A stretch of DNA of 64,000 nucleotides, from the NCBI GenBank assembly GCA_033961575.1, contig CM066730.1, positions 117,827,523-117,891,522 of the forward strand, in the 5' to 3' direction. Source of the DNA: Aselliscus stoliczkanus (lineage: Eukaryota > Chordata > Mammalia > Chiroptera > Hipposideridae). Below the pieces are notes generated by a model. That model did no database searches. It was not told where the DNA came from and saw only the letters and a list, made by a program, of their open reading frames with translations. Below, piece after piece: positions 10,594 through 21,190 of this stretch. Every line of letters starts with the position of its first letter. The stretch's first letter is position 1. A program made the translations under genes and the position numbers.

Positions 10594-11874
10594 TTAGATT
10601 GGTGCAAAAGTAATTATGGTTTCAGACCATGAATTTTAAATCATTATAACTAGGCTTGAACACATCTTTATTAATCAAAATAGGAACCATTACAATCAGC
10701 ACGTTTTTGCCAATGAGAAATAAGTTTGTTTATTCCTGTAGCATAAAAATCCATGCTTTGGGATTCGACAAACTCTTGGAAAGCATTTTCTGCATGCTGC
10801 TGTTTGTGGAAGTGTTTTTCCTGCAAAAAGTTGTCAAGATGCTTAAAGAAGTGGTAGTCGGTTGGTGAGAGGTCAGGTGAATATGGCAGATGAGGCAAAA
10901 CTTTGTAGCCCAATTTGTTCAACTTTTGAAATGTTGGTTGTGCAATGTGCAGTCAAGCGTTGTCATGGAGAAGAATTGGGCCCTTTCTGTTGACCAATGC
11001 TGGCTGCAGGCATTGCAGTTTTCAGTGCATCTCATTCATTTGCTGAGCTTACTTCTCAGATGTAATGGTTTTGCTGGGATTGAAAAAGTTGTAGTGGACC
11101 AGACCGGCAGCAGAACACCAAACACTGAGTATGATGTTTTTTTTGGTGCAAGTTTGGCTTTGGGAAGTGCTTTGGAGCTTTTTCTAGGTCCAACCACTGA
11201 GCTTGTCATTGCTGGTTGTCATATACAGTCCATTTTGTTGCACATCACAATCAGATTGAGAAATGGTTCATTGTTGTTGAGTATGATAAGAGAAAATGCC
11301 ACTTCAAAATGATTTTTTGATTTGCAGTCAGCTCATGAGGCACCCACTTATCGAGCCTTTTCACCTTTCCAATTTGCTTCAAATACCCAATGACTGTAGA
11401 ATGGTCAACGTTGAGTTCTTTGGCAACTTCTTGTGTACTTGTTAAAGGATCAGCTTCGATGATTGACCTCAGTTGGTCATTGTCAACTTCTGATGGCTGG
11501 CCACTATGCTCCTCATCTTCAAGGCTCTCATCTCCTTTACAAAACTTCTTGAACCACCACTGCACTGTATGTTTGTTAGCAGTTCCTGGGCCAAATGTGT
11601 TGTTGATGTTGTGAATTGTCTTCGTTGCTTTACAACCCATTTTGAACTCAAATAAGAAAATCACTCGAATTTGCTTTTTGTCTAACATCATTTCCATAGT
11701 CTAAAATACATATAAAATAAACAGCAAGTAATTAAGTTACAGGAAAAAAACATAAAGTGAGAAATGCACATTAAAATGATGTATAACATAATCACATTTA
11801 TTTAAGAATGTATACCAGTAGCAAAGGCCAATTTCAACAATGCAAAAATCACAATTACTTTTGCACCAACCTAA
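10594..11874 (-). mobile_element. Hsmar1-like mariner DNA transposon, full length, inactive
   Basis: The terminal inverted repeats are ttagattggtgcaaaagtaa at 10594 and its inverted partner ending 'ttttgcaccaacctaa' at 11874. TA duplications lie outside at 10592-10593 and 11875-11876. The length of 1281 bp is close to the Hsmar1 consensus of about 1.29 kb. The transposase lies on the minus strand and is broken. The complete ends show it inserted by cut-and-paste and has not been truncated since. Confidence 0.95.
10671..11697 (-). pseudogene. Broken mariner transposase (Hsmar1/SETMAR-type)
   Basis: The protein would start at 11697 and end at about 10671, near the usual 343 codons. The N-terminal helix-turn-helix DNA-binding half is recognisable (TVQWWFKKFCKGDESLED, then EVDNDQLRSIIEADPLT). 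The frame is lost after about residue 113. In the catalytic half the first DD34D aspartate (family motif TCDEKW) is replaced: I read MCN there, with the Asn codon at 11239-11237. The second Asp motif LLHDNA is present at about 10967-10959 but is followed by an in-frame stop at 10955-10953. The third, YSPDLSPTDYHFFKHL, is intact. The protein therefore lacks a catalytic residue as well as being frameshifted, and I see no sign of domestication. Confidence 0.93.
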
Positions 11875-12004
11875 TAGTATAGTTACATACAGGTGTCAGA
11901 ATCATACCTGTTTCCCTCCAGGTGCATCCCTCTTCCCCCATTCTGTTTGTAATTTACACAAAACTCTCAGATATGTTGTCATTTAGTATTTGTACTAGTT
12001 CCCT

Positions 12005-12500
12005 GTGGTTGCTGTAAGAAATTACCATAAACTTGGTGGCTTAAAAACAATAGAAATGTGTTCTGTCACAGTTCTGGAGGCCAAAAGTCTGATATCAGGA
12101 TCACTAGGTTGAAATCAAAGTGTCAGCAGGGCCACACTCCATCTGAAGTACGTAGGGGATAATTTCTTCCTTGCTTCTTCAGCTTCAGGTGGCTGCCAGC
12201 ATCCCTTGGCTTGTGGCTGCATCACTTTTATCTTTAAGGCCAGCATCTTCAAATCTCTCTGTCTTCATCTTCATATCATCCACTCTTCTGTGTGTGTCTA
12301 AACTCCTTCTGCCCTACTCTTATAAGGACACATGCGAATGCATGCATGATCCACCTGGATAACCTGGGATAAACTCTCTATCTCAAGATCTTTAACTTAA
12401 TCACATCTGCAAGGACCCTTCCTCTAAACAAGGTAATATTTATAGGTTCTAGGAATCAGGATCTGATATCTTTGGGGCCATTATCAGCCATCCCCAATAT
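12005..12500. repeat. Old high-copy mammalian interspersed repeat
   Basis: 'cataaacttggtggcttaaa', 'cacagttctggaggccaaaa', 'tgtcagcagggccacactcc' and 'cttataaggacacatgcg' are landmarks of a well-known old mammalian repeat. I recognise the pattern but do not assign a family name. Confidence 0.6.
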
Positions 12501-12534
12501 TTAATAAATCTCTGGGGTGGTGAGAGCAGGCATG

Positions 12535-12650
12535 CATCATTATCTTCATTTTACAGTCAAGGAAGTTGAAGTTCAGAGAATTTAAGTGATCTTCTCAAGG
12601 ATATGAGCCTGTCCAGTGGCAGACACAGGACTAGAAATACTGTGCAATTC
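12535..12650 (-). repeat. MIR, antisense
   Basis: 'tatcttcattttacagtcaa' and 'gttcagagaatttaagtgat' followed by 'ccagtggcagacacaggact' match the MIR core in antisense. Confidence 0.75.
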
Positions 12651-12777
12651 CTGTTAAGCTGTGCTGTTTCTTCAAAAAGATCCAGAGGACAGATGACACC
12701 TGGTCCATCTCCTTACCTTCCTGTGCACCACTGGACTTGTGCTTCAAAAGCACAGATAAAAAAATGACTTTTGGAGC

Positions 12778-13217
12778 AGGCCAAGTGGCGCATTCGTTAA
12801 ACGCTGGTTTTGGGATGCCAGCGGCCCCTGTTCGGAACCCACATGAGGGCCAGTGATACGGCCCTCTATAGCTAACAACAGCTCCACCTGGAGCTGGGCT
12901 GTGTGAGCCCCGGTGATGGTGTGGGCCGCAGCCCCTGCTGCAGTGGGCTGCCATAGGCTACAGTGAGTGGCCTGCAGCCAGCGTGAGCGGCTGGCAGCCA
13001 AGCGTGAGCTGCCAATAGCCACGGTGAGCGACATCCAGAGGCCAGCGACCGATCTGCCTCATCTGGGAAGAGCGCTATGACGATACCAACAGTGAAGCAA
13101 CATCCTCCGCAACTAAACTGAAGAACAAAAAGACAGCAACTTGTCTGTTCCCCTTCCCCGATTCCCCAACGCTGTTCCCCTCCGCCAATTCCCCAATAAA
13201 ATCTTTAAAAAAAAAAA
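12778..13217 (+). mobile_element. Long tRNA-derived SINE, sense orientation
   Basis: The head is aggccaagtggcgcattcg, with a B-box-like region at 12830-12845. The body carries repeated GTGAGC-GGCTGGCAGCC units, and the 3' end is CCCCAATAAAATCTTTAAAA. A perfect 14-bp target duplication, atgacttttggagc, lies at 12764-12777 and 13218-13231. It is the cleanest example of the long family in this window and shows both a polyadenylation signal and a TCTTT pol III terminator at the tail. Confidence 0.93.
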
Positions 13218-13489
13218 ATGACTTTTGGAGCTGACTTACCGATGGAAATCTTAGCCTGCGAAGGACTTTCTTTGTACCATTAGGAACCAGAAAAAAGCCT
13301 GGTGTGGAAATCTGGATCTAGCTGTCCCACTAATGAGTTGTGTTAGCTTGGGTTGGCTTCGGTGACTTTCTGCTCCTCAGATTCCTCATGTTCAAGATAA
13401 AGATTGGGCTGGAAAGCAATATGTTTATTTAGATGCCATTTTTTTTAAAAAAATACAGTGTGCTAAGGATCTTTATGCTAGATTCAGAA

Positions 13490-13690
13490 CTTGGCTTACA
13501 TTATTTCATGCTCTCCTCACTAACAACCTGATGAGAGAGCCATAGTTATTATACCCATTTTACTGATAAAACTTAGGGAGGCTGAACAATTTCACCAAAG
13601 CCACACTGTAAAGAAGTGGTGCACCCAGATATGATCCATCTGTTTGACTACAAATCCTCTGAACTTCTGCTTCCTGATTCCCTCTATACT
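13490..13690 (-). repeat. MIR, antisense
   Basis: 'ttatacccattttactgata' followed by 'cttagggaggctgaacaat' and 'gtggtgcacccagatatga' match the MIR antisense order. Confidence 0.7.
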
Positions 13691-13805
13691 TCCCATTCCT
13701 ACCACTGTGATGCCATGAGGCTACCATGGCATAGCGTTCTGGGCAATATAATTGCCACATACCTACCAAGCCAAATTTCACATGACATGATATACTTATC
13801 TGGAC

Positions 13806-13832
13806 TATTTTATTTTATTTTATTTTATTTTA

Positions 13833-13866
<34 letters not shown>
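13806..13866. repeat. (TTTTA)n-(TTA)n microsatellite
   Basis: About six TTTTA units followed by about nine TTA units. Adjacent direct repeats 'tctggactattt' occur at about 13799 and 13871, so the tract may have expanded at a former A-tail. Confidence 0.95.
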
Positions 13867-13867
<1 letters not shown>

Positions 13868-14139
13868 TTTGTCTGGACTATTTTAAAAGAAGCTAGCTGA
13901 TGGCTGGCAACCAGATGTAGGATAGTCCTTGTTTTAGGATATCATGTGAGAGAGAAGTGGTCCTAGCAAAGGCAGGAATTCCTAGGGAAAATTCCCACTT
14001 GCAAATGTCACAAGAAGTAGAAATATGCAAAACAGAGGCTAACAGTGGTCTGCTTTTATTTGTTAAACAACTTGTACTCAAAAAGCATTTGTTTCTGATT
14101 TGGTCTATAAACCCTAGGTTCTTTGTCTTCATGGCTTTT

Positions 14140-14254
14140 TTTTTTTTTTTTTTTTTTTTTAGGGCAGTGTCACTGGCCCTCATATGTGGGACCGAACCCG
14201 GGCCGCTGGCTTCCCAAGCCAGTGCTTAACCAACGCGCCACTCGGCCGGCCCAC
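14140..14254 (-). mobile_element. Short tRNA-head SINE
   Basis: On the minus strand it reads GGGCCGGCCGAGTGGCGCG, GGTTCGGTCCC at the B box, then CACTGCCC joined directly to a long A-run. A perfect 13-bp target duplication, cttcatggctttt, lies at 14127-14139 and 14255-14267. It is only about 115 bp because it lacks the 350-bp body of the long form. Confidence 0.93.
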
Positions 14255-14364
14255 CTTCATGGCTTTTGAGGAAGTTTTTTAGACTCATTGCCTATCAGGC
14301 TAGGAGAAGTGAGGAGACAAGGTAGTCTCATGTCTACATTTTGCATTTGAAGAAATGGAGGCAT

Positions 14365-14600
14365 AATTAAGTGAAATTCATTTATCCAGCAAGCATTTCA
14401 TGAGAGCCTATGTGTCAGATATAGCACTAAGCACAAGAATGCAGAAATGAAACAACATGATCACTGTTCTAGGATCTCTGTTCCTAGTGGGCAAGGCAAG
14501 CTCATAAACATATAATTCAGTAAATATGGTAAACACAGCAATTCTGCTGAGAATTCTATGGGAGCCTCAGGGAGTCATCAGAGACTGATGTGTAAGCTAA
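14365..14600 (-). repeat. L2-like LINE, antisense
   Basis: 'ttcatttatccagcaagcat' and 'gagcctatgtgtcagatata' followed by 'gcactaagcac' match the antisense L2 3' end. The rest is too diverged to bound firmly. Confidence 0.6.
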
Positions 14601-15121
14601 AAGAAGAAAGTCTGGAAAGACAAACCAGACAGAGGAAACAGGATCCTGGATTGGTCAAGTGTGTTCAGAAAAGAATGGTAAGCAGTTTGTGGTGGCTGAA
14701 ACATGAGATGATGGTGTGAGAGATCACTGAGGCTAGGGTGAGACTTCCCCAAAGTGAAAAAACTTCTGGCCTGTTGAGGTTCAAGTATTTCAGCCTATAC
14801 CCTCAAGTAGATTTTAATTGCATTTTCCTTTCACTGGGTCATTTTGTACAACTTGGTTTTAATAGGCTAGATTTGACATCCTTCATCTAGGACATGTGAT
14901 TGCTTTCACAGGCTGCAGAAACTCTTAGGGCAGCCAACAAGTCTGCTGACCACATGAAATAGTTTTGTGATGTGGCTGAATCAGTTCAGGCTCTTGTACT
15001 TCTTTTGTTCCTATTTCTAGCCTGGAGCAAAGTTATAGCCCCCACCCAGGATGGAGGCCTCAGGTTACACTGATTATGAGAATACCTAGTACATCTCTGT
15101 GTGTACATCATTAAAAATGCC
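14601..15121. other. Unrecognised sequence
   Basis: No gene or repeat family recognised. Confidence 0.4.
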
Positions 15122-16784
15122 TTCTGGATTTCTGGTCAAGATGGCAGAGTAGGTAAATGCTGTGCTTGCATACTCTCATGACCACATCAAAATTACAACT
15201 AAACTACAAAACAACAATCATTGAAAATTGCCTGAAGCCTAGCTGAATTGAAGCCCTACAACTAAGGATATACAGAAAATGCCACGTCAAGACTGGTAGG
15301 AGGGACAGACACATGGAACAAGCTGGCCCCACACCTGTGTGTGATCATTAAAAATTGGGAGGCATGTCTCAGCTGTGGAGATCCTTCCTGGAGGAATGAG
15401 GGGTCCCAGCCCCTCACCAGGCTCCCTAGCCCGGGGTTCCATTTCCAGGGAGAGAAGACCCATAACTTTAAGCTGTGAAAACACTGGAGATTGTGGCTGA
15501 GTGAAACGAGTGTAGCTGAGGTCTCAGACACTCCTCTTAAAGGGCCTGCACATGGAATTACTCATTGATGGAATCGCTCTGAACTCCAATGCTGAGGCAG
15601 TATCTGAAAAGGCACCAGGAACATATGGGGAGGGACTGAATTGCCTGGCTTTGGGGTAAAAGCTGGAGGGGAAGATTTCTCCTGGATGGAGAAGCTAGCT
15701 GGTGGAATCCATTGTGTCTTTGTTGAGCCCTCCCCATCCCAGTGTGCAGAGAGGTGGCTGCCATATTAGAGTTCCTATTGGCTAACATCTTTTATTTTCC
15801 TCATCCTGGTAATTTTGAGACCCCATCCCACCCAACTTTCGAGCTCACTCAAGCTTTTCCAGTATTGTGTGTTTTTTTTTTTGTTTGTTTTTTGTTTTGT
15901 TTTTTACAAATGGGCTATTTGTGCTCATGCTGCAGACTTTCCTAAAATCTCTCAAAGGTTCAAAACCCCAAACAAGTAACATCTGGCTTCAGCAAATTCC
16001 TTAACTCTGGCTGAGCAGCCCTAAGACTGACACTAGTGGCAGCTGGCCTTGGTTCCTGGCTTGGCCTCTCAAGGCACCTCTAAGCACAGTGTGGGTGGTG
16101 GCATCACCCTTTGTACAATAGCTCCTCCATTGTAGTCATGGTCATTCCTCACAATGAATCAGCCCGAAGGTCAGTCCCTCCCACTGATATGCAAAAAGCA
16201 ACCAAGGCTCAATTACAAGAGGGGAACATACATAACCCACACAAGGGACACACTTAGAGTTCTGGTGACCACAGAGACTACACCACTGGGCTCCACAGGA
16301 CAACTACTACATAAGGCCTAAGACTGGGAGATATAGCAGCCCCAATTAACACATAGAAACAAACACAGGGAAGAATCCAAAATAGGGAGACTAAGAAACA
16401 TGTTCCAAATAAAAGAATAAAACAATGCCCCCAAAAAAGAAATAAATAAAATAGAGACGAGCAATCTACTAGACACAGAGTTCAAAACACTGGTTATAAA
16501 GGTGCTCAGTGATTTCAGGGAGTAGTTCAACAAAGAGATAGGAAACACAAAAATCAAAATAGAAAACATAAAAAAGAACGAATCAGAAATAAAGAATACA
16601 ATAACTGAAACAAAGAATACATTAGAGGGAATCAACAGTTGATGAGATGAAGCAGAGGATCAAATCAGTGATTTAGAAGATAAGGTAGCAGAAAACACCC
16701 ACTCAGAATGGCAAAAAGAAAAAAGAATCCAAAAAGTAAGGACAGTTTAAGGGGCCTCTGAAACAACAGCAAGTAAACCAACAT

Positions 16785-17063
16785 TTGCATCATAGGGGTA
16801 TCAAAAGAAGAAGAGAGAAAGGAATTGAAAACCTATTTGAAGAAATAATGATGGAAAACTTTCCTAACCTGACAAAGCAAATGGATATTCAACCCCAAGA
16901 AGTTCAGAGAGTCCCAAATAATATGAACCTAAAAAGACCCACACCAAAACACATCATAATTGAAATATCAAAAGTTAAAGACAAAGGGAGAACCTTAAAA
17001 GCGGCAAGAAAAAAGCAGTTAGTTTCTTATAAGGGAGCTCCCATAAAACTGTCAGCTGATTAA
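16785..17063 (+). pseudogene. L1/HAL1 ORF1p fragment (RNA-binding and C-terminal domains)
   Basis: The translation includes FEEIMMENFPNL, VQRVPNNMNLKRPTPKHIII and TLKAARKKQLVSYKGAPIK. These correspond to the RRM and C-terminal domains of L1 ORF1p, the RNA-binding nucleic-acid chaperone. The open stretch is 92 codons and ends at a stop where the family continues with DFS-ETLQARR; the following bases still resemble that continuation. The coiled-coil half upstream (16440-16780) is recognisable only as A/G-rich degenerate sequence. Confidence 0.85.
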
Positions 17064-17345
17064 TCAACAGAAACTTTGCAGGCCAGAGGGATTGATGCAA
17101 AATATTGAAAGTGATGAATAACAAGGACCTACAACCAAGATTACTCTACCCAGCAAAACTATTTTTAAAATTGAAGGGCAGCAAGCTTCCTAGAGAAAAA
17201 AAAAAGCTAAAAGAGTTCATCACCACCAAACCAGTATTATAAGGAATCTTAGAGGGACTTTTTTAAGATGGAAAAAAAAAAAGTTAAAAATATGAATAAT
17301 AAAATAGTAATAACTACATATCTATAAACAATTACTTTAAATGTA

Positions 17346-17770
17346 AATGGATTAAATGCTCCAATCAAAAAACAGGGTGGCTGAATGGATAAGAAAACAA
17401 AACCCTTATATATGTTGCCTACGAGGAACTCACTCCAGATTGAAAGATCCACATAGACAGAAAGTTGAGGGATGGAAAGCGCTATTTCATGAAAATGGAA
17501 ATGGAAAAATAGAAAAAGCTAGCATAGCAATACTTATACCAAACAAAGTAGACTTTGAAATAAAGGCTATAACATGAGACAAAGAAGGATCTGGGTATTT
17601 ATTCAAAAGAACTGAAAAATGCTACTTCCAGAGGATGTATGCATTCATATTTTCATTGCAGCATTATTTACAATAGCCAAGATATGAAGGCAACCTAAGT
17701 GTCCCTGCATGGATCAATGGATATAGAAGAGGTGGTACATATATACGGTGGAATATTACACAGCCATAAA
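17346..17770 (+). pseudogene. L1 ORF2 remnant: endonuclease stub fused to C-terminal end
   Basis: VAEWIRKQNPYICCLRGTHS and SIAILIPNKVDFEIKAI match the L1 ORF2 endonuclease N-terminus. The glutamate of the QETH motif is changed here to G (RGTH). At about 17585-17595, after a sequence equivalent to RDKEG, the text jumps to 'gggtatttattcaaaagaac'. That segment and 'gcagcattatttacaatagc' belong near the very end of ORF2. The whole reverse-transcriptase domain is missing at this junction. Confidence 0.82.
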
Positions 17771-17949
17771 AAGTGAAATTTTGCCATCTGTAACAATATT
17801 GATGGACCTGGAGAATATTGTGCTGAGTGTAGTAAGTCAGACAGAGAAAAACAAATGATACATGATTTCTCTTATACGTGGGATTTAAATAACAAAATAA
17901 ACAAACAACTGAAACAGAAACACACTCATAGGTACAGAGAACATTTTGA

Positions 17950-18640
17950 TGGTTGCCAGATGGGAGGGGGTTAGGGGTGGGTGAAAGGGGAAGGAGTTAA
18001 GCAGTACAAATTGGTTGTTACACAGTAGTCAAGGGACATAGGGTATAGCATAAGGAATATCGTTAATAATATTGTAGTTAATAATATAGTTCCAGGTGGG
18101 TACTAGCTTTATTGGGGTGATAAATGGGAGGGGGTTAGGGGGCAGGTTGAAAAAGGTGAAGGAATTAAGAAATACAAATTGGTAGTTACAAAATAGTCAT
18201 AGGGTTATAAAGTAAAGCATAAGGAATATAGTCAATAACATGTTAATAACTATGTATAGTACCAGGTGGGTACTGGACTAGTCAGAGGGATCACTTCTTA
18301 AATTATGTAAATGTCTAATCATTATGTCGTAGACCTGAAATTAATATAAACTTATATCGAATGTCAACTATAATTAAAAAATTTAAAAAGGGTAAAAAGT
18401 GGGGAATAAGAGGTTCAAATTTCCAGATATTAATATAAAACAAATATGTCATGAGGATGTAATGTACAGCACCAGGAAAATAGTGACTAATATTGTGATA
18501 GCATGGTAAAGTGTCAGATGGTTGCTGGACTTATGGTGATCACTTCTTTAGGAGTATAAATGTTAAATAACTATGGTATATACCTGAAACTAATATAATA
18601 TTGTATGTTAATTATATTTTAATAAAAATTAAAAAAAATA
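17950..18640 (+). repeat. Repeated 3' end units within the HAL1 element
   Basis: Three related blocks begin near 17950, 18126 and about 18395. Blocks 1 and 2 share 'gggagggggttagggg', 'agtacaaattggttgttaca' or 'aatacaaattggtagttaca', and 'ccaggtgggtact'. Blocks 2 and 3 share the 'gtagacctgaaattaatat' or 'tatacctgaaactaatat' ending. They are about 180-255 bp each and diverged from one another. The minus-strand copy shows the same series. Confidence 0.75.
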
Positions 18641-19096
18641 AAATTTGATCTCTTGATTTGAAATAAATTTAAATATAAAAAGAAAGAAGTTTCAAAAGTA
18701 CTAAAACCAGACATTTTGAAAAAAGCATGTATTGTCTTTTTCTGTATGTTCTCTTCAGTATGTTCTGTTTTCTGCAGTATATAAAATCCTACCTGTAATA
18801 AAGTATTATTTTAATAGGAACTGTCAGGCCTAACAGGATTATCCTTTTCCTCTAGAAGATAATACTTCCATTTACTAGATTTTTAATGAGTAAGGATTTA
18901 AAAGACAATTCTGTGATGTTTGTTTAACTCAGCAGAAGGGTAAAGATCATGTAACTAATCATCAAAATGGCATAAAACTCTTAATTTGTCTATTTGACAG
19001 AATACAGTATTTTTAGTATCATCTTTAAATACTAAAAGTTGATATACAGCACCAACATTTTAAAATCATTGTAACATTATTTCCTTGTAATTGTAT
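18641..19096. other. AT-rich unrecognised sequence
   Basis: Between the HAL1 tail and the twin-primed L1. No gene or repeat family recognised. Confidence 0.4.
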
Positions 19097-19107
19097 AATG
19101 GATTTCT

Positions 19108-20007
19108 TTTTTTTTTAAATTCTTTTATTGTGAAATAAACATTTTAAAAAAATTAGTTTCAGGTGTACAACACAGTGCAATAGTTATACTTTTTACGCCT
19201 CAAAGTGACAACCACCCCCTCCCCCAATTCGCCATCCACTCCTTCCCCCCATATCATACATATCTATTACAATTCCTTTGACTCCCTTCTGCAGTATAAT
19301 CCACATCCTGTGACTATCTATATATTCAATTACAGTTGGTATACAATATTATATAACATCAGCTTCAGGTGTACAGTGCAGTGATCAAGCCTCTACTCCA
19401 TCCAAGAAATGGTCTCCCTAACAAGAGATGTGACCATCTGACACTGCACAAAATATATACAACATTATTATATTCCCCGAACTGTCTTTCATATCCCTGT
19501 GGCAATATTGTAGTTACCTATTTATGCTGTCTAATCCCTTCCCCTTCTCCCTTATCCCCACCTCCCTCCCAACTAGCAACCCTCAGTTTTTCCTCTATAT
19601 CTATGAGACTGTTTCTGTTTACTTTGCTCATTTATTCAGTTTTTCAAATTCCACATATAAGTGAGATCATATGGTATTTGTCTTTCTCCAACTGACTTAT
19701 TTCACTTAACATAATAGTCTCTAGGTCCATCCATATCATTGCAAATGGTATGATTTCATTCTTTTTTATAGCGGAGTAATACTCCATTGAATAAATGTAC
19801 CACAGTTTCTTAATCCAGTCATCTACCGATGGGCATTTCGATTGTTTCCAAGTCTTGGCTATTGTAAATAGCACTACAATAAACATAAATAGAAAATACA
19901 ATCCTAAAATTTATATGGAACCATAAAAGACCCCGAATAGCCTGGCAATCCGGAGAAATAAGAACAAAGTCAGGGGTATCAGGCTATCAGATATCAAAAC
20001 ATACTAC
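19108..20007 (-). mobile_element. 5'-truncated, internally inverted (twin-primed) LINE-1
   Basis: From the T-run at 19108 to about 19886 the plus strand is the antisense of an L1 3' end ('tttcaggtgtacaacacagt', 'agtaatactccattgaataa', 'gatgggcatttcgattgttt'). From about 19887 to 20007 the orientation flips: the plus strand becomes ORF2 sense, 'aatttatatggaaccataaa' (KFIWNHK), with 'ccggagaaataagaacaaag' after it. An 11-bp target duplication, aatggatttct, lies at 19097-19107 and 20008-20018. Inversion between an exact target duplication and an A-tail is the hallmark of twin priming. It resembles a younger L1 than the L1M fossils nearby. Confidence 0.92.
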
Positions 20008-20040
20008 AATGGATTTCTAAATTAAGCTTTTTCATGATTT

Positions 20041-20061
20041 AAGAAAGAAAGAAAGAAAGAA

Positions 20062-20125
<64 letters not shown>

Positions 20126-20128
20126 AAA
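20041..20128. repeat. (GAAA)n microsatellite
   Basis: About 22 GAAA units with one phase shift near 20061. It begins only about 20 bp after the twin-primed L1. Confidence 0.98.
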
Positions 20129-20129
20129 T

Positions 20130-20779
20130 ACCTTCTGAATAAAGTCATTGTTTTTCAATCACCAAAGAAGAATAGCTAAAAATTCAGAGATTTGGCAATG
20201 TGTTGTCTTGTATGGAAAAGAGCAGAAGAAAGATGTATTGCTCCCTTTCTCAATTTTAAGACTAATCCACTGGCCTTTTTATTCATCTTCCAGGTTTTCC
20301 TTCAGAATTCATTAACTGCAAGTTGGTTCCCCATCCCAGTGGTGCCTCTGTATATTTGATGTACTTTTACTGGCTGGCTGAACATATAATAGAAATATAT
20401 GTATAATAGAAATGAAGATGAAGATCCAATGCTACCAGTGGTCCCATGTCATTCCTTTGTCCCTTAAAATTGGTGGACTCTGTCAAATTCTTCTCCATTA
20501 ATTATAATAACAAAAGCTTCTTTGAGGGGTGTTCTCTCTGCCTTTAGAATGCACTTTTTTCTCTCCTATATTCCACTTAGAATATTTTCTACTTAATGAG
20601 ATGCAGTGATACATATTCTTCCTTGCTGTTTTTCTTTGAGCTGAGTATGTTTTCTGTACCTACAAAGGCCCTGCAGTTTTGATCCTGACTACCAAAACAG
20701 GAATCCTAAAGAAGAAGGAAAAAAATACTGAAGCTGAAATTGTGAACTTGGAAAAATCTTGTTTTCTTCCCTTAGCCCT
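20130..20779. other. Unrecognised sequence
   Basis: No gene or repeat family recognised. Confidence 0.4.
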
Positions 20780-21190
20780 TTTTGATGGCCTATTATGTGC
20801 TGTGCTAGATTTTGAAGGCATAAAGATAAATCTGCCTATGTCCACAAGGAAGTGAGTTGAGTGCAGAAGACTAATAAGTAAACTAACAGACACACAGACA
20901 GAGAGGATGGGCATCCCTAAAAGATTGAGAGTGTGAGAGAAGAGCCACTTAACCTGGTTGGAGCGTAGGAGAATGAAGGGAATACATTTCTAGAGATACT
21001 CTGAGTTGGTTCTTAAAGAATATAATTGAATAAGTATTGAGTGGAAAATTACGGAAGAAGGGAAGGAGATAGAATGGAGGAGGAAGTGATGGCATAAAGG
21101 ATGGTGGGATAGGGTGTACATCATTTACAAAGAACTGAATGAAGGTCAGAGGTTGGCATAGAAGAGCATGTGCAAAGTAATGTGTTAAGG
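20780..21190 (-). repeat. L2-like LINE, antisense
   Basis: 'ggcctattatgtgctgtgct' followed by 'gcataaagataaatctgcct' and purine-rich 'agaagagcatgtgcaaagt' match the antisense L2-type pattern. Boundaries are approximate. Confidence 0.5.

Larger units (their letters stand above)
15122..18640 (+). mobile_element. Near full-length HAL1-type (half-LINE-1) element
   Basis: It starts 'ggtcaagatggcagagtagg', an L1-type 5' end, and continues with about 1.3 kb of 5' UTR. An ORF1 region follows (about 16440-17065). Next comes a stub of the ORF2 endonuclease domain (17346-17585), which joins directly to the last part of ORF2, then a repeated L1 3' UTR (17950-18640) and an A-rich tail. Reverse transcriptase is absent. 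ORF1 with a gutted ORF2 is the definition of HAL1, which is mobilised by L1 proteins in trans. The minus-strand copy at 23521-27451 shares this structure. Frames are interrupted, so it is inactive. Confidence 0.78.

Noticed and set aside
11390..11614. Plus-strand open frame inside the mariner
   Set aside because: It is antisense to the recognisable transposase N-terminus, so it is a shadow.
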